Positions 1-7,815 of a DNA stretch of 10,905 nucleotides are shown here, one piece after another (position 1 is the first letter of the stretch; each line of letters opens with the position of its first letter). A model generated the notes under the pieces. The model saw only the letters and a program-made list of their open reading frames with translations. It was not told the origin of the DNA and did no database searches. A program made the translations under genes and the position numbers. The DNA comes from Actinomycetes bacterium (GTDB lineage Bacteria > Actinomycetota > Acidimicrobiia > Acidimicrobiales > JAJYPT01): contig JAJYPT010000040.1 in NCBI GenBank assembly GCA_021795135.1, positions 1 through 10,905 on the forward strand, read 5' to 3'.

Positions 1-1842
1 ATGAGAAAAGTCAAACAAGGTCATCAGATTTCCAATAGCTGGACGATTTAGCGGAACATAAGGATTCTTTTTGGACATTATAGGATTGGGTAGGTTGTCA
101 AAACTACGAGAAGTTAAAGTAGACAAGCCCCAATTAGACTCTATAAATTTAACTATAGAAACATGATCATTATAAGTATGACTTATATAACCAGGTTTTG
201 TCCAAGGTGAAATCACCATCAAAGGAACTCTAGTACCGTCTCCAAAAAATGAAATAGGTTGTATATAGCCATTGTCATAATAAGCTCCGCCTTCATCAAA
301 GGTAACGAATATAGCTGTATGTTTAAATAATTTAGGTTGGGCTATAATGTTGTCTACTACTCGAGCAGTAAAGTTCTCAAAAGAAGCTAGAGTTGAATAT
401 CCAGGATGTCCATCATTTGGTGCAGCAGGCTTGACAAAAGAAACACCTGGTAATTTACCTTTCGATACATCTGCTTCGAATTGAGAAAGTCCTTGAAGGT
501 TTGCCCTTTTTGCTGGATTAGTCATTACTGAAGTAGCGTATTGAAAAGGATCACAAATACCACAGTACAAAGGAGTGGGATTTCCATTATTCCATCCTTG
601 TCCGAAATAACCCCAACTTATTTTATGAGATTGCAACTTATCAGCTATTGTTGGAAAAGTTTGAGGAGGAACGGTATAAGGATTAATTGTCGTATTGGCT
701 AAAGTCCCATTAGGATTATAACCAGGATTGTAATTATTGAGTAAATAATATGCACCTGGCTTACAATCTCCGTTTTTAAATGTTGTATATGGCAATGATC
801 CTAGAAAACGGTCAATAGAACCAACTCCTGGAGCTGTGGGATTAGCACATTGGCTATAGCTTCCTCCCTGGTATCCATCTTGAGTGTAATAATTGTTAGT
901 ACCTGGCGTTGGATTTGGATTTTCAATTTGGTTTGAAGGAGGTTTTGCTAATTGTCCTTTTTTATTCCTATATACCGCCACATTTGCATCCCCTATAGCT
1001 ATATGATTAGCGCCTGTACCTCCCATTATTGCTTGATGGTAATTGTCAGACATTGAATAGTGATCGGCAATAAATTTCAAAGTAGGAACATCACCTGCGG
1101 CCATATTATAATATCCCATTTCTAAAGCCCCTTGATGAATTGGCTTTAGTGTTCCATTTCCATATCCAGCGGTTTGATGTACCCAAGTCCATAGTTTATT
1201 TTTTCCACCATTTACTTGTTGATTCATCTGGTAAAACCTATGTATTGGATCTCCAACATATGCCCCAGTTTGACAAGATGGATTAGTCGAGGGTTGAAAA
1301 TAAGGAACGTATTTTGTTATTTGATATGGAGAGTTAGCTAAATTGGATGGAAAACGATTATCTGGCGTATTGAGTAATTGTCCTCCATTGCAAGCAGGGT
1401 TTACATAAGTATTATTTGGTTGAGGTAAAGTTTTATAAGGTGCTGTCAAAGTTGGTTTAATAGAATAATGACCTGGATTCTTAGTAGTATCAATAGCTTG
1501 CCATTGTTGAGCCTTTTTAACTTGGGATCCTGGAAGTCCATTTTGGGTAACTATTTTTTGAGATAATAAATTTTTTACTTTATTGTTACCAATTGGCTTA
1601 TAAGTTCCAAAAACATTATTAAAACTATGGTTTTCACCTATAATTACAACTACGTGGTGAATAGGTGTTTTAGGATTTGAAACTAAAAACATTCCTCTAG
1701 TTGGTTTTACTTGTGTATTACTATCAGTATTAGCAATAGGAACTGCTTCAGTTACAGCAACAGAAGAAATCAATCCCATCACCAATAAGAGCCGTGGAAT
1801 ACTTCTTGCTCCTATTTCTCTGACAAGGTTTATCTTTTTCAT
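1..1842 (-). CDS. Secreted phosphoesterase (phospholipase C / acid phosphatase superfamily), 3' end outside window
   Basis: Probably hydrolyses phosphate esters outside the cytoplasm. The frame is open for 614 codons from ATG at 1842 to the window edge, with an AGGAGGG ribosome site at 1847-1853. Residues 1-33 look like a signal peptide: basic start, hydrophobic LLLVMGLISSVAV, likely cut after TEA. The family signature HHVVVIIGENHSFNNVFGTY lies at about 62-81; E70 and N71 match the metal/phosphate ligands of this superfamily. GGTGANH has T276 in the usual nucleophile position (Thr in phospholipases C, Ser in AcpA-type phosphatases). FDEGG (D516, E517) and NDHVSIVKFIE (about 558-568) complete the metal site. 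The last visible residues, NLMTLFDF, resemble the usual end of the catalytic domain, so little is missing. The middle is rich in Asn, Gly, Tyr and Pro. Which substrate (phospholipid or phosphomonoester) cannot be told. The family call is firm. Confidence 0.9.
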   Translation of the reverse strand, partial: MKKINLVREIGARSIPRLLLVMGLISSVAVTEAVPIANTDSNTQVKPTRGMFLVSNPKTPIHHVVVIIGENHSFNNVFGTYKPIGNNKVKNLLSQKIVTQNGLPGSQVKKAQQWQAIDTTKNPGHYSIKPTLTAPYKTLPQPNNTYVNPACNGGQLLNTPDNRFPSNLANSPYQITKYVPYFQPSTNPSCQTGAYVGDPIHRFYQMNQQVNGGKNKLWTWVHQTAGYGNGTLKPIHQGALEMGYYNMAAGDVPTLKFIADHYSMSDNYHQAIMGGTGANHIAIGDANVAVYRNKKGQLAKPPSNQIENPNPTPGTNNYYTQDGYQGGSYSQCANPTAPGVGSIDRFLGSLPYTTFKNGDCKPGAYYLLNNYNPGYNPNGTLANTTINPYTVPPQTFPTIADKLQSHKISWGYFGQGWNNGNPTPLYCGICDPFQYATSVMTNPAKRANLQGLSQFEADVSKGKLPGVSFVKPAAPNDGHPGYSTLASFENFTARVVDNIIAQPKLFKHTAIFVTFDEGGAYYDNGYIQPISFFGDGTRVPLMVISPWTKPGYISHTYNDHVSIVKFIESNWGLSTLTSRSFDNLPNPIMSKKNPYVPLNRPAIGNLMTLFDFSH

Positions 1843-1905
1843 CCAACCCTCCTACTTCATTAGTCTTACTATGAACATAAAGGTTGGCTATTACTAATAG
1901 ATATA

Positions 1906-1943
1906 CTTATAGATGACAAAAGATTAATCTTGGATTAATTTTA
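1906..1943 (-). promoter_or_regulatory. Possible activated promoter: 11-bp tandem repeat plus -10 element
   Basis: On the minus strand ATTAATC occurs twice with an 11-bp period (repeat units 1943-1933 and 1932-1922). Exactly 10 nt after the second copy comes TATAAG (1911-1906), a fair -10 match, with no convincing -35. Tandem half-sites one helical turn apart in place of a -35 are the architecture of PhoB/OmpR-type activation. The motif is not the E. coli pho box, so the regulator is unknown. A second -10-like TATTAG lies at 1899-1894. The AT-rich setting makes chance occurrence possible. Confidence 0.35.
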
Positions 1944-2034
1944 GGAGAGTTAAAAAATTAACTATATGACCAGGAAGAACATAATAAAACAAGAGATTTT
2001 TAAAAATAAAATTACCACGGAAAACCAAATTATT

Positions 2035-2087
2035 AAAAAACTATAGCTAACAGAGTTAATTTTTTAATAAACCAACTCTGTTAGCTA
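2035..2087 (-). terminator. Rho-independent terminator of the ABC operon
   Basis: A perfect 14-bp inverted repeat, TAGCTAACAGAGTT at 2044-2057 and its complement at 2074-2087, has a 16-nt loop. On the minus strand, 3 nt after the stem, comes a run of six T (2040-2035). It lies 59 nt past the ATPase stop. There is no T run on the plus-strand side, so it works for the leftward operon only. The stem is AT-rich but long. Confidence 0.75.
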
Positions 2088-2145
2088 ATTACAAAGCTTA
2101 GACATTGAGAATAAAAGCTAAAAATAAAAGCTTTTCATATTTTTT

Positions 2146-3351
2146 TCAGTCTTGAGGTAACCATAGACCTAGGTAATCTTCTATCGGGTCTTGAGATGAC
2201 AATCTAGACTCAAGCGACTCTGTCAAATCTATATCGGATACAAAATCATCTTTAGGAAATACCATACATCCTTGTGTGTCTAAACCTATACATACTTTGG
2301 TATCTCTGGGGTGATTTATTGGAGAAAATATCCCAACAAGATGATCCCCATCATTCAAAGACACCACATGGTCATATCCCCTACCTCTAAAAGCAACATC
2401 TACTACAATAGCTTCTAGTCCTTGTTCACAAGATTGCAAAAAATTAACAGCACTAGGTCGAACTAGCACCCTCACAAAAGTAGCTGGTTCAAAACTTTGA
2501 GAATTTTTAACTTTTATCTCAAAGTCAACCCTTCCTATAGCAACTACTATAGAATCCATATTCACCTTCGTGATATATGCACTTAATTCACCTGATATAC
2601 CTGTAAAGTGAGCAACAAAGTTTGAAATTGGTTGTTGGTAAATTACTTCTGGTTTATCAAGTTGGAGTAATTTAGATTCTTGGAGAATTCCAACCTTATC
2701 AGCTAGTGCAAAAGCTTCTGATTGGTCATGAGTGATATATACTACTGTTGCTCCAGCTTCACGACAAAGAGTAGAAATCTCTATGCGTAGCCTTTCTCTC
2801 AAGTCTGCATCAAGATTAGATAGAGGCTCATCAAAAAGTAATAATCCTGGGTCTGCAACTAGCGCCCTGGCTAAAGCTACTCGTTGTTGTTCTCCTCCTG
2901 AAAGCTCATTAGGATAATTTTCAGATTTTGATTCTAGCCCCACTCGCTCTAGGATTTGGCTAACTTTTTTCTTTACTATTTGATTTTTTTGATGTTTGCG
3001 TTTTAAAGCAAAAGCAACATTAGCCCCCACAGTCATATGAGGCCACAGAGCATAATCTTGAAATACCATTCCCAGGCCTCGCTCTTGTGGACCTACTGAC
3101 ACTCCCCCTCCAGCGACTAATCGGCTTCCAATAAAAACCTCACCTGAACTTGGAGATTGTATACCAGCAATAACTCTCAACAAAGTAGACTTGCCACTAC
3201 CCGATGGTCCAAGTAGTACTAGAAACTCCCCAGGATCTACTTCCAAATTTATTTCTTGAAGGGCTACTTTATCTTTAAAATACACTCCAACATCTTTTAA
3301 CTTCAATGAAGGAGCTTGTTTATAATCTTGTCTATTGATAAATTTTTTCAC
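2146..3351 (-). CDS. ABC importer ATPase (FbpC/AfuC/PhnT-like)
   Basis: Cytoplasmic ATPase that drives the importer encoded by the two upstream genes. Numbered from the GTG at 3351 (401 aa): Walker A GPSGSGKST at 48-56, Q-loop Q98, signature LSGGEQ at 150-155, Walker B LLLFDE at 170-175, D-loop SNLD and H-loop H208. All catalytic residues are present. A C-terminal TOBE-like region follows (VLVRPSAV near 295-302). The protein is about 50 residues longer than typical FbpC, with an acidic tail. I prefer the GTG start: it overlaps the permease stop by 4 nt (GTGA) and has AAGGG 8 nt upstream. An in-frame ATG at 3378 would add nine residues but lacks a well-spaced ribosome site. Translation is probably coupled to the permease. 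The family is certain, the substrate is not. Confidence 0.93.
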   Translation of the reverse strand: MKKFINRQDYKQAPSLKLKDVGVYFKDKVALQEINLEVDPGEFLVLLGPSGSGKSTLLRVIAGIQSPSSGEVFIGSRLVAGGGVSVGPQERGLGMVFQDYALWPHMTVGANVAFALKRKHQKNQIVKKKVSQILERVGLESKSENYPNELSGGEQQRVALARALVADPGLLLFDEPLSNLDADLRERLRIEISTLCREAGATVVYITHDQSEAFALADKVGILQESKLLQLDKPEVIYQQPISNFVAHFTGISGELSAYITKVNMDSIVVAIGRVDFEIKVKNSQSFEPATFVRVLVRPSAVNFLQSCEQGLEAIVVDVAFRGRGYDHVVSLNDGDHLVGIFSPINHPRDTKVCIGLDTQGCMVFPKDDFVSDIDLTESLESRLSSQDPIEDYLGLWLPQD

Positions 3352-5069
3352 ATCAATTGCCCTTGAATCTTGGTCCATCCCTTTGGAGTGATAATTTTAA
3401 AAAATGTCAGGACAGTAACTATAAGCAATAGCACTATCAAAATAGCAATTACTGCCATAGCAGTACCTTGAGCATAGCTAGATTTATTTAATTCAGTAAT
3501 GATGGCAATTGACAATGGAGTTTTATTCGCAGGAGAAAGAAGTTCTGAAATTGGTAATTCAAAAAATACCGTTGAAAAAGTCAAAAGCCATGACCAAAGT
3601 AAACTTCGAGCTATGATTGGCAAAACTCCTTTGCGCCATGACCTAAAAGAACCTGCCCCATGGACACGAGCTGCCAAAAGTAATGAGTTTTGAATCTGGG
3701 CAAAAGGACCTACTAACACTCTAGCTATAGAGGGTAAAGCGCCTGCTAAATAAGCCATTTCGAGTAAAGCAACAGTACCATATAGATTAATACCTAAATT
3801 ATTCATAAAGGGTAAATTATAGGCAAATATATAACCTGCTCCAAGCACTATTCCCGGTAAAGCTACAGCAGTCAATAAAAGCAGATCTAAACCCTTGCCT
3901 AGGATTCCTGAACGTCTAGATGCTAGTAAATGACCCACTACCGCACCAACTACCACACCTATAGTTGCAGTTACTAGGGCCATTTCGGCTGAAAAAATAA
4001 TAGGGTCAAAAAGTTTTGTGGCATGAAGCAGTTCTTTATAACTATTAAAAGTTATGTTAGACCAGCTTAAATTAGATCCGAAATTAGGAAGTAAAGATGC
4101 TGTAAAAGCACCAAGGACAGGAACCCCAAGAGCCAAACCAAAAAAGACAACTAAAAAACTCAAAGCTGCTATGCGAGTTGGAAAAGATAATTTTACAGGC
4201 ACACTAGGGCGAGTTCTTCCTGAAAGAACAGCAAAGCTTTTACCTTTTAATGCCCTAGCTTGAGAAAAAAGTGCTAAAACTACTCCTCCCATAAGTAGCC
4301 ACCCTACAGCTGCTGCCATTCCAAAATTTACAGGAAAAGATGATATTGCTTCATAAAGAGTATAAGTAGCAATAGGGAAATGAGCATCGCTAGCTAAAGT
4401 AGCTGCCACCCCAAAATCACTAAGAGATTCAGCAAAAACAATTACCAAGCCAGAAAACAAAGCGGGCAATAAAATAGGAACTACAATCCTAACTACTTGC
4501 AAACGACTAGCACCATGAACTCGAGCAGCATCTTCAAATTCTCTTCCCAGTCCAGCTACTGCTACAGCTATAGCTAGATAAGCAAAAGGAAATCCTTTAA
4601 AAGCTAAAACCATAGTTACTCCAAATGGACCAAGTAACAAATGTCGTAAAAAAGAAGGATCTAATCCAATTACTGTCAAGATACTGTTTCTAGCTAATAA
4701 TCGTTGCCATCCATCTGCTACAAGATAAGAAGGACTCAATAAAATAGCCCAAATTAGAATCGTATATATTCCTTGGCTCCCTAAATCACTGCGTTGAAAA
4801 AGCCAAGACATAGCCAAAGCAATGCTGACAGCAACTATGGCTGCTAAAGCAGAAACCCAAAATGAATCTGCTAAACCAACAGCGGCATTGCCACCTAAAG
4901 CTTGTGCAAATTTATTGAAAGTAAACCAAGAACTGCCTTGATCAAATATTTTAGGGGAAATGCCTACTACTAAAAAACTAGTAGCAGGCAATAAAAGGAT
5001 TGCAACCAATATCAACCCTATTATCAACAATCCTATTGAAGGCAGATTCTGGAGTACAATCCTTTTCAT
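3348..5069 (-). CDS. Fused two-domain ABC permease (FbpB/PhnU-like)
   Basis: Inner-membrane channel of the importer, 573 aa, about twelve hydrophobic helices. It is two tandem permease domains in one chain, as in FbpB-type iron(III) and PhnU-type aminoethylphosphonate importers. Each half has an EAA loop that docks the ATPase: EDAARVHGASRLQVVRIVVP at about 179-198 and LAARVHGAGSFRSWRKGVLP at about 465-484. Both share the AARVHGA core, as expected for duplicated halves. I chose ATG at 5069, one nucleotide after the TAA of the binding-protein gene. A TTG at 5081 in frame would add four residues and overlap that gene by 11 nt. Neither start has a clear Shine-Dalgarno site, so translation probably depends on the upstream gene. 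Confidence 0.92.
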   Translation of the reverse strand: MKRIVLQNLPSIGLLIIGLILVAILLLPATSFLVVGISPKIFDQGSSWFTFNKFAQALGGNAAVGLADSFWVSALAAIVAVSIALAMSWLFQRSDLGSQGIYTILIWAILLSPSYLVADGWQRLLARNSILTVIGLDPSFLRHLLLGPFGVTMVLAFKGFPFAYLAIAVAVAGLGREFEDAARVHGASRLQVVRIVVPILLPALFSGLVIVFAESLSDFGVAATLASDAHFPIATYTLYEAISSFPVNFGMAAAVGWLLMGGVVLALFSQARALKGKSFAVLSGRTRPSVPVKLSFPTRIAALSFLVVFFGLALGVPVLGAFTASLLPNFGSNLSWSNITFNSYKELLHATKLFDPIIFSAEMALVTATIGVVVGAVVGHLLASRRSGILGKGLDLLLLTAVALPGIVLGAGYIFAYNLPFMNNLGINLYGTVALLEMAYLAGALPSIARVLVGPFAQIQNSLLLAARVHGAGSFRSWRKGVLPIIARSLLWSWLLTFSTVFFELPISELLSPANKTPLSIAIITELNKSSYAQGTAMAVIAILIVLLLIVTVLTFFKIITPKGWTKIQGQLM

Positions 5070-5070
5070 T

Positions 5071-6231
5071 TTATTGAACAATATTATTACTAAACCAGTT
5101 ATCTATAGAAGATTCACGTGGTCCCCATTTATATGGATTTGTGGCTTGGGTTGGAACACTAGCCAAAGATGGTAGTACCTTGTGGGGACTTATTCCTTTT
5201 CTTATGGGATAAAACAAAGAATCTCCATGAGGATCTCCAGATAGCATTACCTTTTGACCCTGGGTTGAATAGACAAATTGGGCAAAACGTTCTGCTTCGG
5301 CTTGTTGGATCTTAGATGCATGAGCATCTATACCAATTACACTAGGAAGTACTGTTACTTTAGATGGATAGGCTACTTTAAGATTAGGATCTTTAAAGCT
5401 AGCTCCCAAACCAGCAGAATTTTGAACTATAGCTACTTTCAACTGGCCCGATTCTAAAGCATGTAGAGTAACTTTGTTTGTTCTAAATATTTGTAATCCA
5501 TTTGCCTTGAGCTTTTCAAAATAGGTCTTGCCCTTTTTTTCTCCGCCTTGATATTTCATCATTCCAGCTACAAAAGGATATGTTGGACCTGATACAGCAG
5601 GGTTATTCATACCTACTGCGCCCTTATAGCTTGGGGTTAGAAGTTGGTTCCAATTCGTAGGAGGAGTAGGTAAAGTCTTTACATTATAAACAACTGCACC
5701 TGCTACTGTAAGTCCAGTTGGTACATAACTTTTATCTTTAGGTACAACTAATTTACCTAATTTATTCAAACTGCCTTGGGGTTCAAACCCTCTAACTAAC
5801 ATATGTTGAGTATCTAAAGCAGCAAAAGCTTCTGCTCCATCTACCCATAAAAGTCCCCATTGCGGATTATTTTTTTCTGCTTGAATCTTAGCCAAGAGAG
5901 GACCAGTACTACGATCTACGACTTCAGTTTTTATCCCAGTTGCTTTTTGAAAGGCTGCCCCTTCAGCTTTGTCATATCCTTCTGCTGCATAAATCACCAA
6001 AGGAGTAGAAGAAGAAGCTTTGGCTAAAGAAGCAGTAGAAATATTCTTTGATGTGGTAGAGGTTGAAGAAGCAGAACTAGTACTACCACAAGCTGACAAC
6101 AAGAGGGAAAATCCCATCAATGAAGGTAAGAATAATTTTTTATATTTAGATGGGATTGATTTTTCTAATACTGGGTCTATTGATTTACTTTGTCCTACAA
6201 AATTTCTAGAAATCTTATTTGGTAATTGCAA
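5071..6231 (-). CDS. Lipoprotein substrate-binding protein of the ABC importer
   Basis: Captures ligand outside the membrane for the permease/ATPase pair. Start is TTG at 6231 with GGAG seven nucleotides upstream (6239-6242); an in-frame stop at 6301-6303 and the lack of other start codons support it. The 386-residue precursor has an unusually long leader with a lipobox LSAC, lipid attachment at C48, then a Ser/Thr-rich linker. The body fits periplasmic binding proteins of the ferric / 2-aminoethylphosphonate / hexose-phosphate group: LVIYAAEGYDKAEGAAFQKA near 78-97, TGIKTEVV, LLWVDG, and a C-terminal GQKVML segment. Where ferric-binding proteins have two adjacent tyrosines it reads AIVQNSAGLG, so Fe3+ binding of the FbpA kind is doubtful. 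It is the first gene of the operon. Confidence 0.9.
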   Translation of the reverse strand: MQLPNKISRNFVGQSKSIDPVLEKSIPSKYKKLFLPSLMGFSLLLSACGSTSSASSTSTTSKNISTASLAKASSSTPLVIYAAEGYDKAEGAAFQKATGIKTEVVDRSTGPLLAKIQAEKNNPQWGLLWVDGAEAFAALDTQHMLVRGFEPQGSLNKLGKLVVPKDKSYVPTGLTVAGAVVYNVKTLPTPPTNWNQLLTPSYKGAVGMNNPAVSGPTYPFVAGMMKYQGGEKKGKTYFEKLKANGLQIFRTNKVTLHALESGQLKVAIVQNSAGLGASFKDPNLKVAYPSKVTVLPSVIGIDAHASKIQQAEAERFAQFVYSTQGQKVMLSGDPHGDSLFYPIRKGISPHKVLPSLASVPTQATNPYKWGPRESSIDNWFSNNIVQ

Positions 6232-6271
6232 AGGTTTTCTCCAACTCCTACTTTTAGGGATCGATCCTCTA

Positions 6272-6308
6272 ATCTTTAAAGATCGCTCTGTTTTTAGAAC
6301 CTAACAGA
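6272..6308 (-). promoter_or_regulatory. Dyad symmetries in the leader of the ABC operon
   Basis: Two inverted repeats lie side by side 40-80 nt upstream of the binding-protein start: a perfect 12-bp palindrome ATCTTTAAAGAT (6272-6283), and TCTGTT (6287-6292) with AACAGA (6303-6308) across 10 nt. CGATC and GATCG also flank the palindrome. They could be an operator or leader structure. No known box (for example the Fur box) is matched. Confidence 0.25.
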
Positions 6309-6372
6309 CCAACCTTACTAATAAGCAAAAGTTGGGAATCAACAAGTAACTCTAGAGTGAACAATTCAAGTT

Positions 6373-6401
6373 GTTATTCTTTTTAGATCAAACAGACTCA
6401 A
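6373..6401 (-). promoter_or_regulatory. Candidate sigma-70-type promoter of the ABC operon
   Basis: On the minus strand TTGAGT (6401-6396) and AATAAC (6378-6373) are 17 nt apart; each matches 4 of 6 consensus positions. It would give a leader of about 135 nt containing the dyads at 6272-6308. A weaker alternative (TTGTTG, 16 nt, TATTAG) lies nearer the gene. Confidence 0.28.
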
Positions 6402-6636
6402 TTAGCTAAGAAAAAAAATTTGAAACAACATGGAAATTACAGGATTGACAATATCAAAACAAGGTAAAGAAATTATTTATATCTCTTATGATGAATGATC
6501 TGTTAGATGCTAATTACTTTGCTTCAAAGATAAGAAAGATACCAAAAATCAAACTTTGGAATTATGGAAGTCGTATTTTTATAGGTAGCCAAACTATTTA
6601 CTCTATTAGGTGTTTTTATAACTTTTTTAAAATTAA

Positions 6637-6664
6637 ATAAAGTTCTAATAAAGTTCTAATAAAG
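6637..6664 (+). repeat. 11-bp tandem direct repeat upstream of the E1 operon
   Basis: ATAAAGTTCTA occurs twice head to tail (6637-6647, 6648-6658), followed by a partial third copy ATAAAG (6659-6664). A -10-like TATAAA starts at 6669, 10 nt after the second copy. Helical-turn repeats in this position suit binding by an OmpR/PhoB-type regulator, but the site is 150 nt from the E1 alpha start and a nearer promoter exists. Confidence 0.5.
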
Positions 6665-6757
6665 AATTTATAAAGATATTCGAAATCAAAACTAGAACCA
6701 CCTTGTCTATCACTTCAATTAACATCATTTATCTTTTTAAATAATTTAAAACACTTA

Positions 6758-6786
6758 TTGAACTATCCATAATCGCCTGTTATGCT
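6758..6786 (+). promoter_or_regulatory. Candidate sigma-70-type promoter of the E1 operon
   Basis: TTGAAC (6758-6763) and TATGCT (6781-6786) are separated by 17 nt, each matching 4 of 6 consensus bases. Transcription would begin near 6793, giving a leader of about 34 nt before the E1 alpha ATG. Confidence 0.4.
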
Positions 6787-6826
6787 TAGCCCAAAACTCT
6801 TCCAAAAAGAATTGGGGGATTCTTAA

Positions 6827-7801
6827 ATGGAAAGCCAAACCCGTCTTGATTTATATACACAGATGGTATTGATTCGTAGTTTTGAAGAAGCAATTTTGCA
6901 AAACTATCATGCAGACAAAAAACCCCTATGGGATATAGGAGCTGGTCTAATTCCTGGAGAGATGCATCTATCTGCTGGACAAGAACCAGTAGCTGCTGGA
7001 ATTTGTGCCCATCTTAGTGCTAATGATGCCATAACCGCAGCGCATCGCCCCCATCATCTAGCTATCGCCCATGGCATGGATCTAAAAAGTCTAGCTGCTG
7101 AAATATTTGGTAGACAAGACGGACTTGGACATGGAAGAGGCGGCCATATGCATTTGTTTGACCCCACAATTCACTTTTCATGTTCTGGGATAATCGCTGA
7201 GGGATTTCCACCTGCCCTAGGGCAAGCTTTTGCTTTTAAAAATAAGGGCTCTGATGCTGTAGTTGTAGCAGTCGCAGGGGAAGGAGCAGCTAATCAGGGT
7301 GCTTTTCATGAATCTTTAAATCTTGCTTCTTTATGGAAACTTCCTGTGGTATTTGTCATAGAGGACAACGATTGGGCAATATCGGTCCCCAAAGAGGCCT
7401 CAACTTCGGTTGTTTCAAATGCTACTCGTGCAGCTGCTTATGCAATGCCAGGACAACGTATTGAAAATAACTCAGTTGAAGAAATTTACAAAGCTGCTGG
7501 TATCGCTATCCACAGAGCAAGATCTGGACAGGGACCAACTTTATTGGAAATTCATACTTTGCGACTTTGGGGACATTTTGAAGGAGACGCTCAAGGCTAT
7601 CGTCCAGATCTTGAACAAGTTCCCACTCACGATCCAATTCCAGCTTATGAACAACAACTAAAACAAGAACAAATCCTTGATGATCAACTCATACAACAGA
7701 TAAGACAACAAGCTAATGAACAAGTAACTTTGGCTATCGATTATGCCAAAGCGAGTCCGGTTCCAGATCCATCTTCAGCCCTAGAATATGTCTTTTGCTA
7801 A
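6827..7801 (+). CDS. Thiamine-diphosphate dehydrogenase E1 alpha subunit (acetoin/2-oxoacid type)
   Basis: Alpha subunit of a cytoplasmic alpha2beta2 E1 that decarboxylates a 2-oxoacid or cleaves acetoin on thiamine diphosphate and passes the acyl group to lipoate. The 324 residues are the normal AcoA/PdhA length. The cofactor motif begins GEGAANQGAFHESLNLASLW at 151-170 (GEG instead of the usual GDG) and ends at about N181 in EDND. GHGRGGHMHL at 101-110 is the conserved loop; the residues ahead of it read HRPHHLAIAHG (73-83) where classical acetoin and pyruvate enzymes usually have RGHGH. The ribosome site GGGGGA (6814-6819) is 7 nt from the ATG. E1 beta follows after 14 nt. Substrate (acetoin, pyruvate or branched-chain 2-oxoacid) cannot be decided, so no gene symbol is given. 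Confidence 0.93.
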   Translation: MESQTRLDLYTQMVLIRSFEEAILQNYHADKKPLWDIGAGLIPGEMHLSAGQEPVAAGICAHLSANDAITAAHRPHHLAIAHGMDLKSLAAEIFGRQDGLGHGRGGHMHLFDPTIHFSCSGIIAEGFPPALGQAFAFKNKGSDAVVVAVAGEGAANQGAFHESLNLASLWKLPVVFVIEDNDWAISVPKEASTSVVSNATRAAAYAMPGQRIENNSVEEIYKAAGIAIHRARSGQGPTLLEIHTLRLWGHFEGDAQGYRPDLEQVPTHDPIPAYEQQLKQEQILDDQLIQQIRQQANEQVTLAIDYAKASPVPDPSSALEYVFC

Positions 7802-7815
7802 AGGAGTTATAAGAT

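Larger units (their letters stand above)
1843..2145. other. Intergenic region between phosphoesterase and ABC operon
   Basis: This gene-free stretch of 303 bases contains the phosphoesterase ribosome site (1847-1853), its candidate promoter (1906-1943) and the terminator of the ABC operon (2035-2087). A palindrome AAAAGCTTTT lies at 2126-2135, just after the ATPase stop. I see no open frame of coding character on either strand. Confidence 0.7.
6232..6826. other. Divergent intergenic region with no convincing gene
   Basis: About 600 bases between the leftward ABC operon and the rightward E1 operon. It holds the ABC leader and promoter candidates at the left, an 11-bp tandem repeat at 6637-6664 and a promoter candidate at 6758-6786. 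Two short frames (6430-6498 and 6488-6640) lack ribosome sites. The rest is very AT-rich with no recognisable RNA gene or riboswitch; a thiamine-type riboswitch, conceivable ahead of a thiamine-diphosphate enzyme, was not seen. Confidence 0.6.

Noticed and set aside
2113..2135. AAAAGC / GCTTTT hairpin next to the ATPase stop
   Set aside because: Short AT-rich arms; the 14-bp dyad with T run at 2035-2087 is a much better terminator.
6430..6498. Short frame encoding MEITGLTISKQGKEIIYISY and two more residues, protein-like in composition
   Set aside because: Only 22 codons, no ribosome site before the ATG, no recognised family; likely chance in AT-rich DNA.
6488..6640. 50-codon frame starting ATG ATG in the divergent region
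   Set aside because: No Shine-Dalgarno site, composition typical of translated AT-rich noncoding DNA, no motif.
6232..6826. Riboswitch (thiamine or other) ahead of the E1 operon
   Set aside because: No conserved core motifs seen on either strand.
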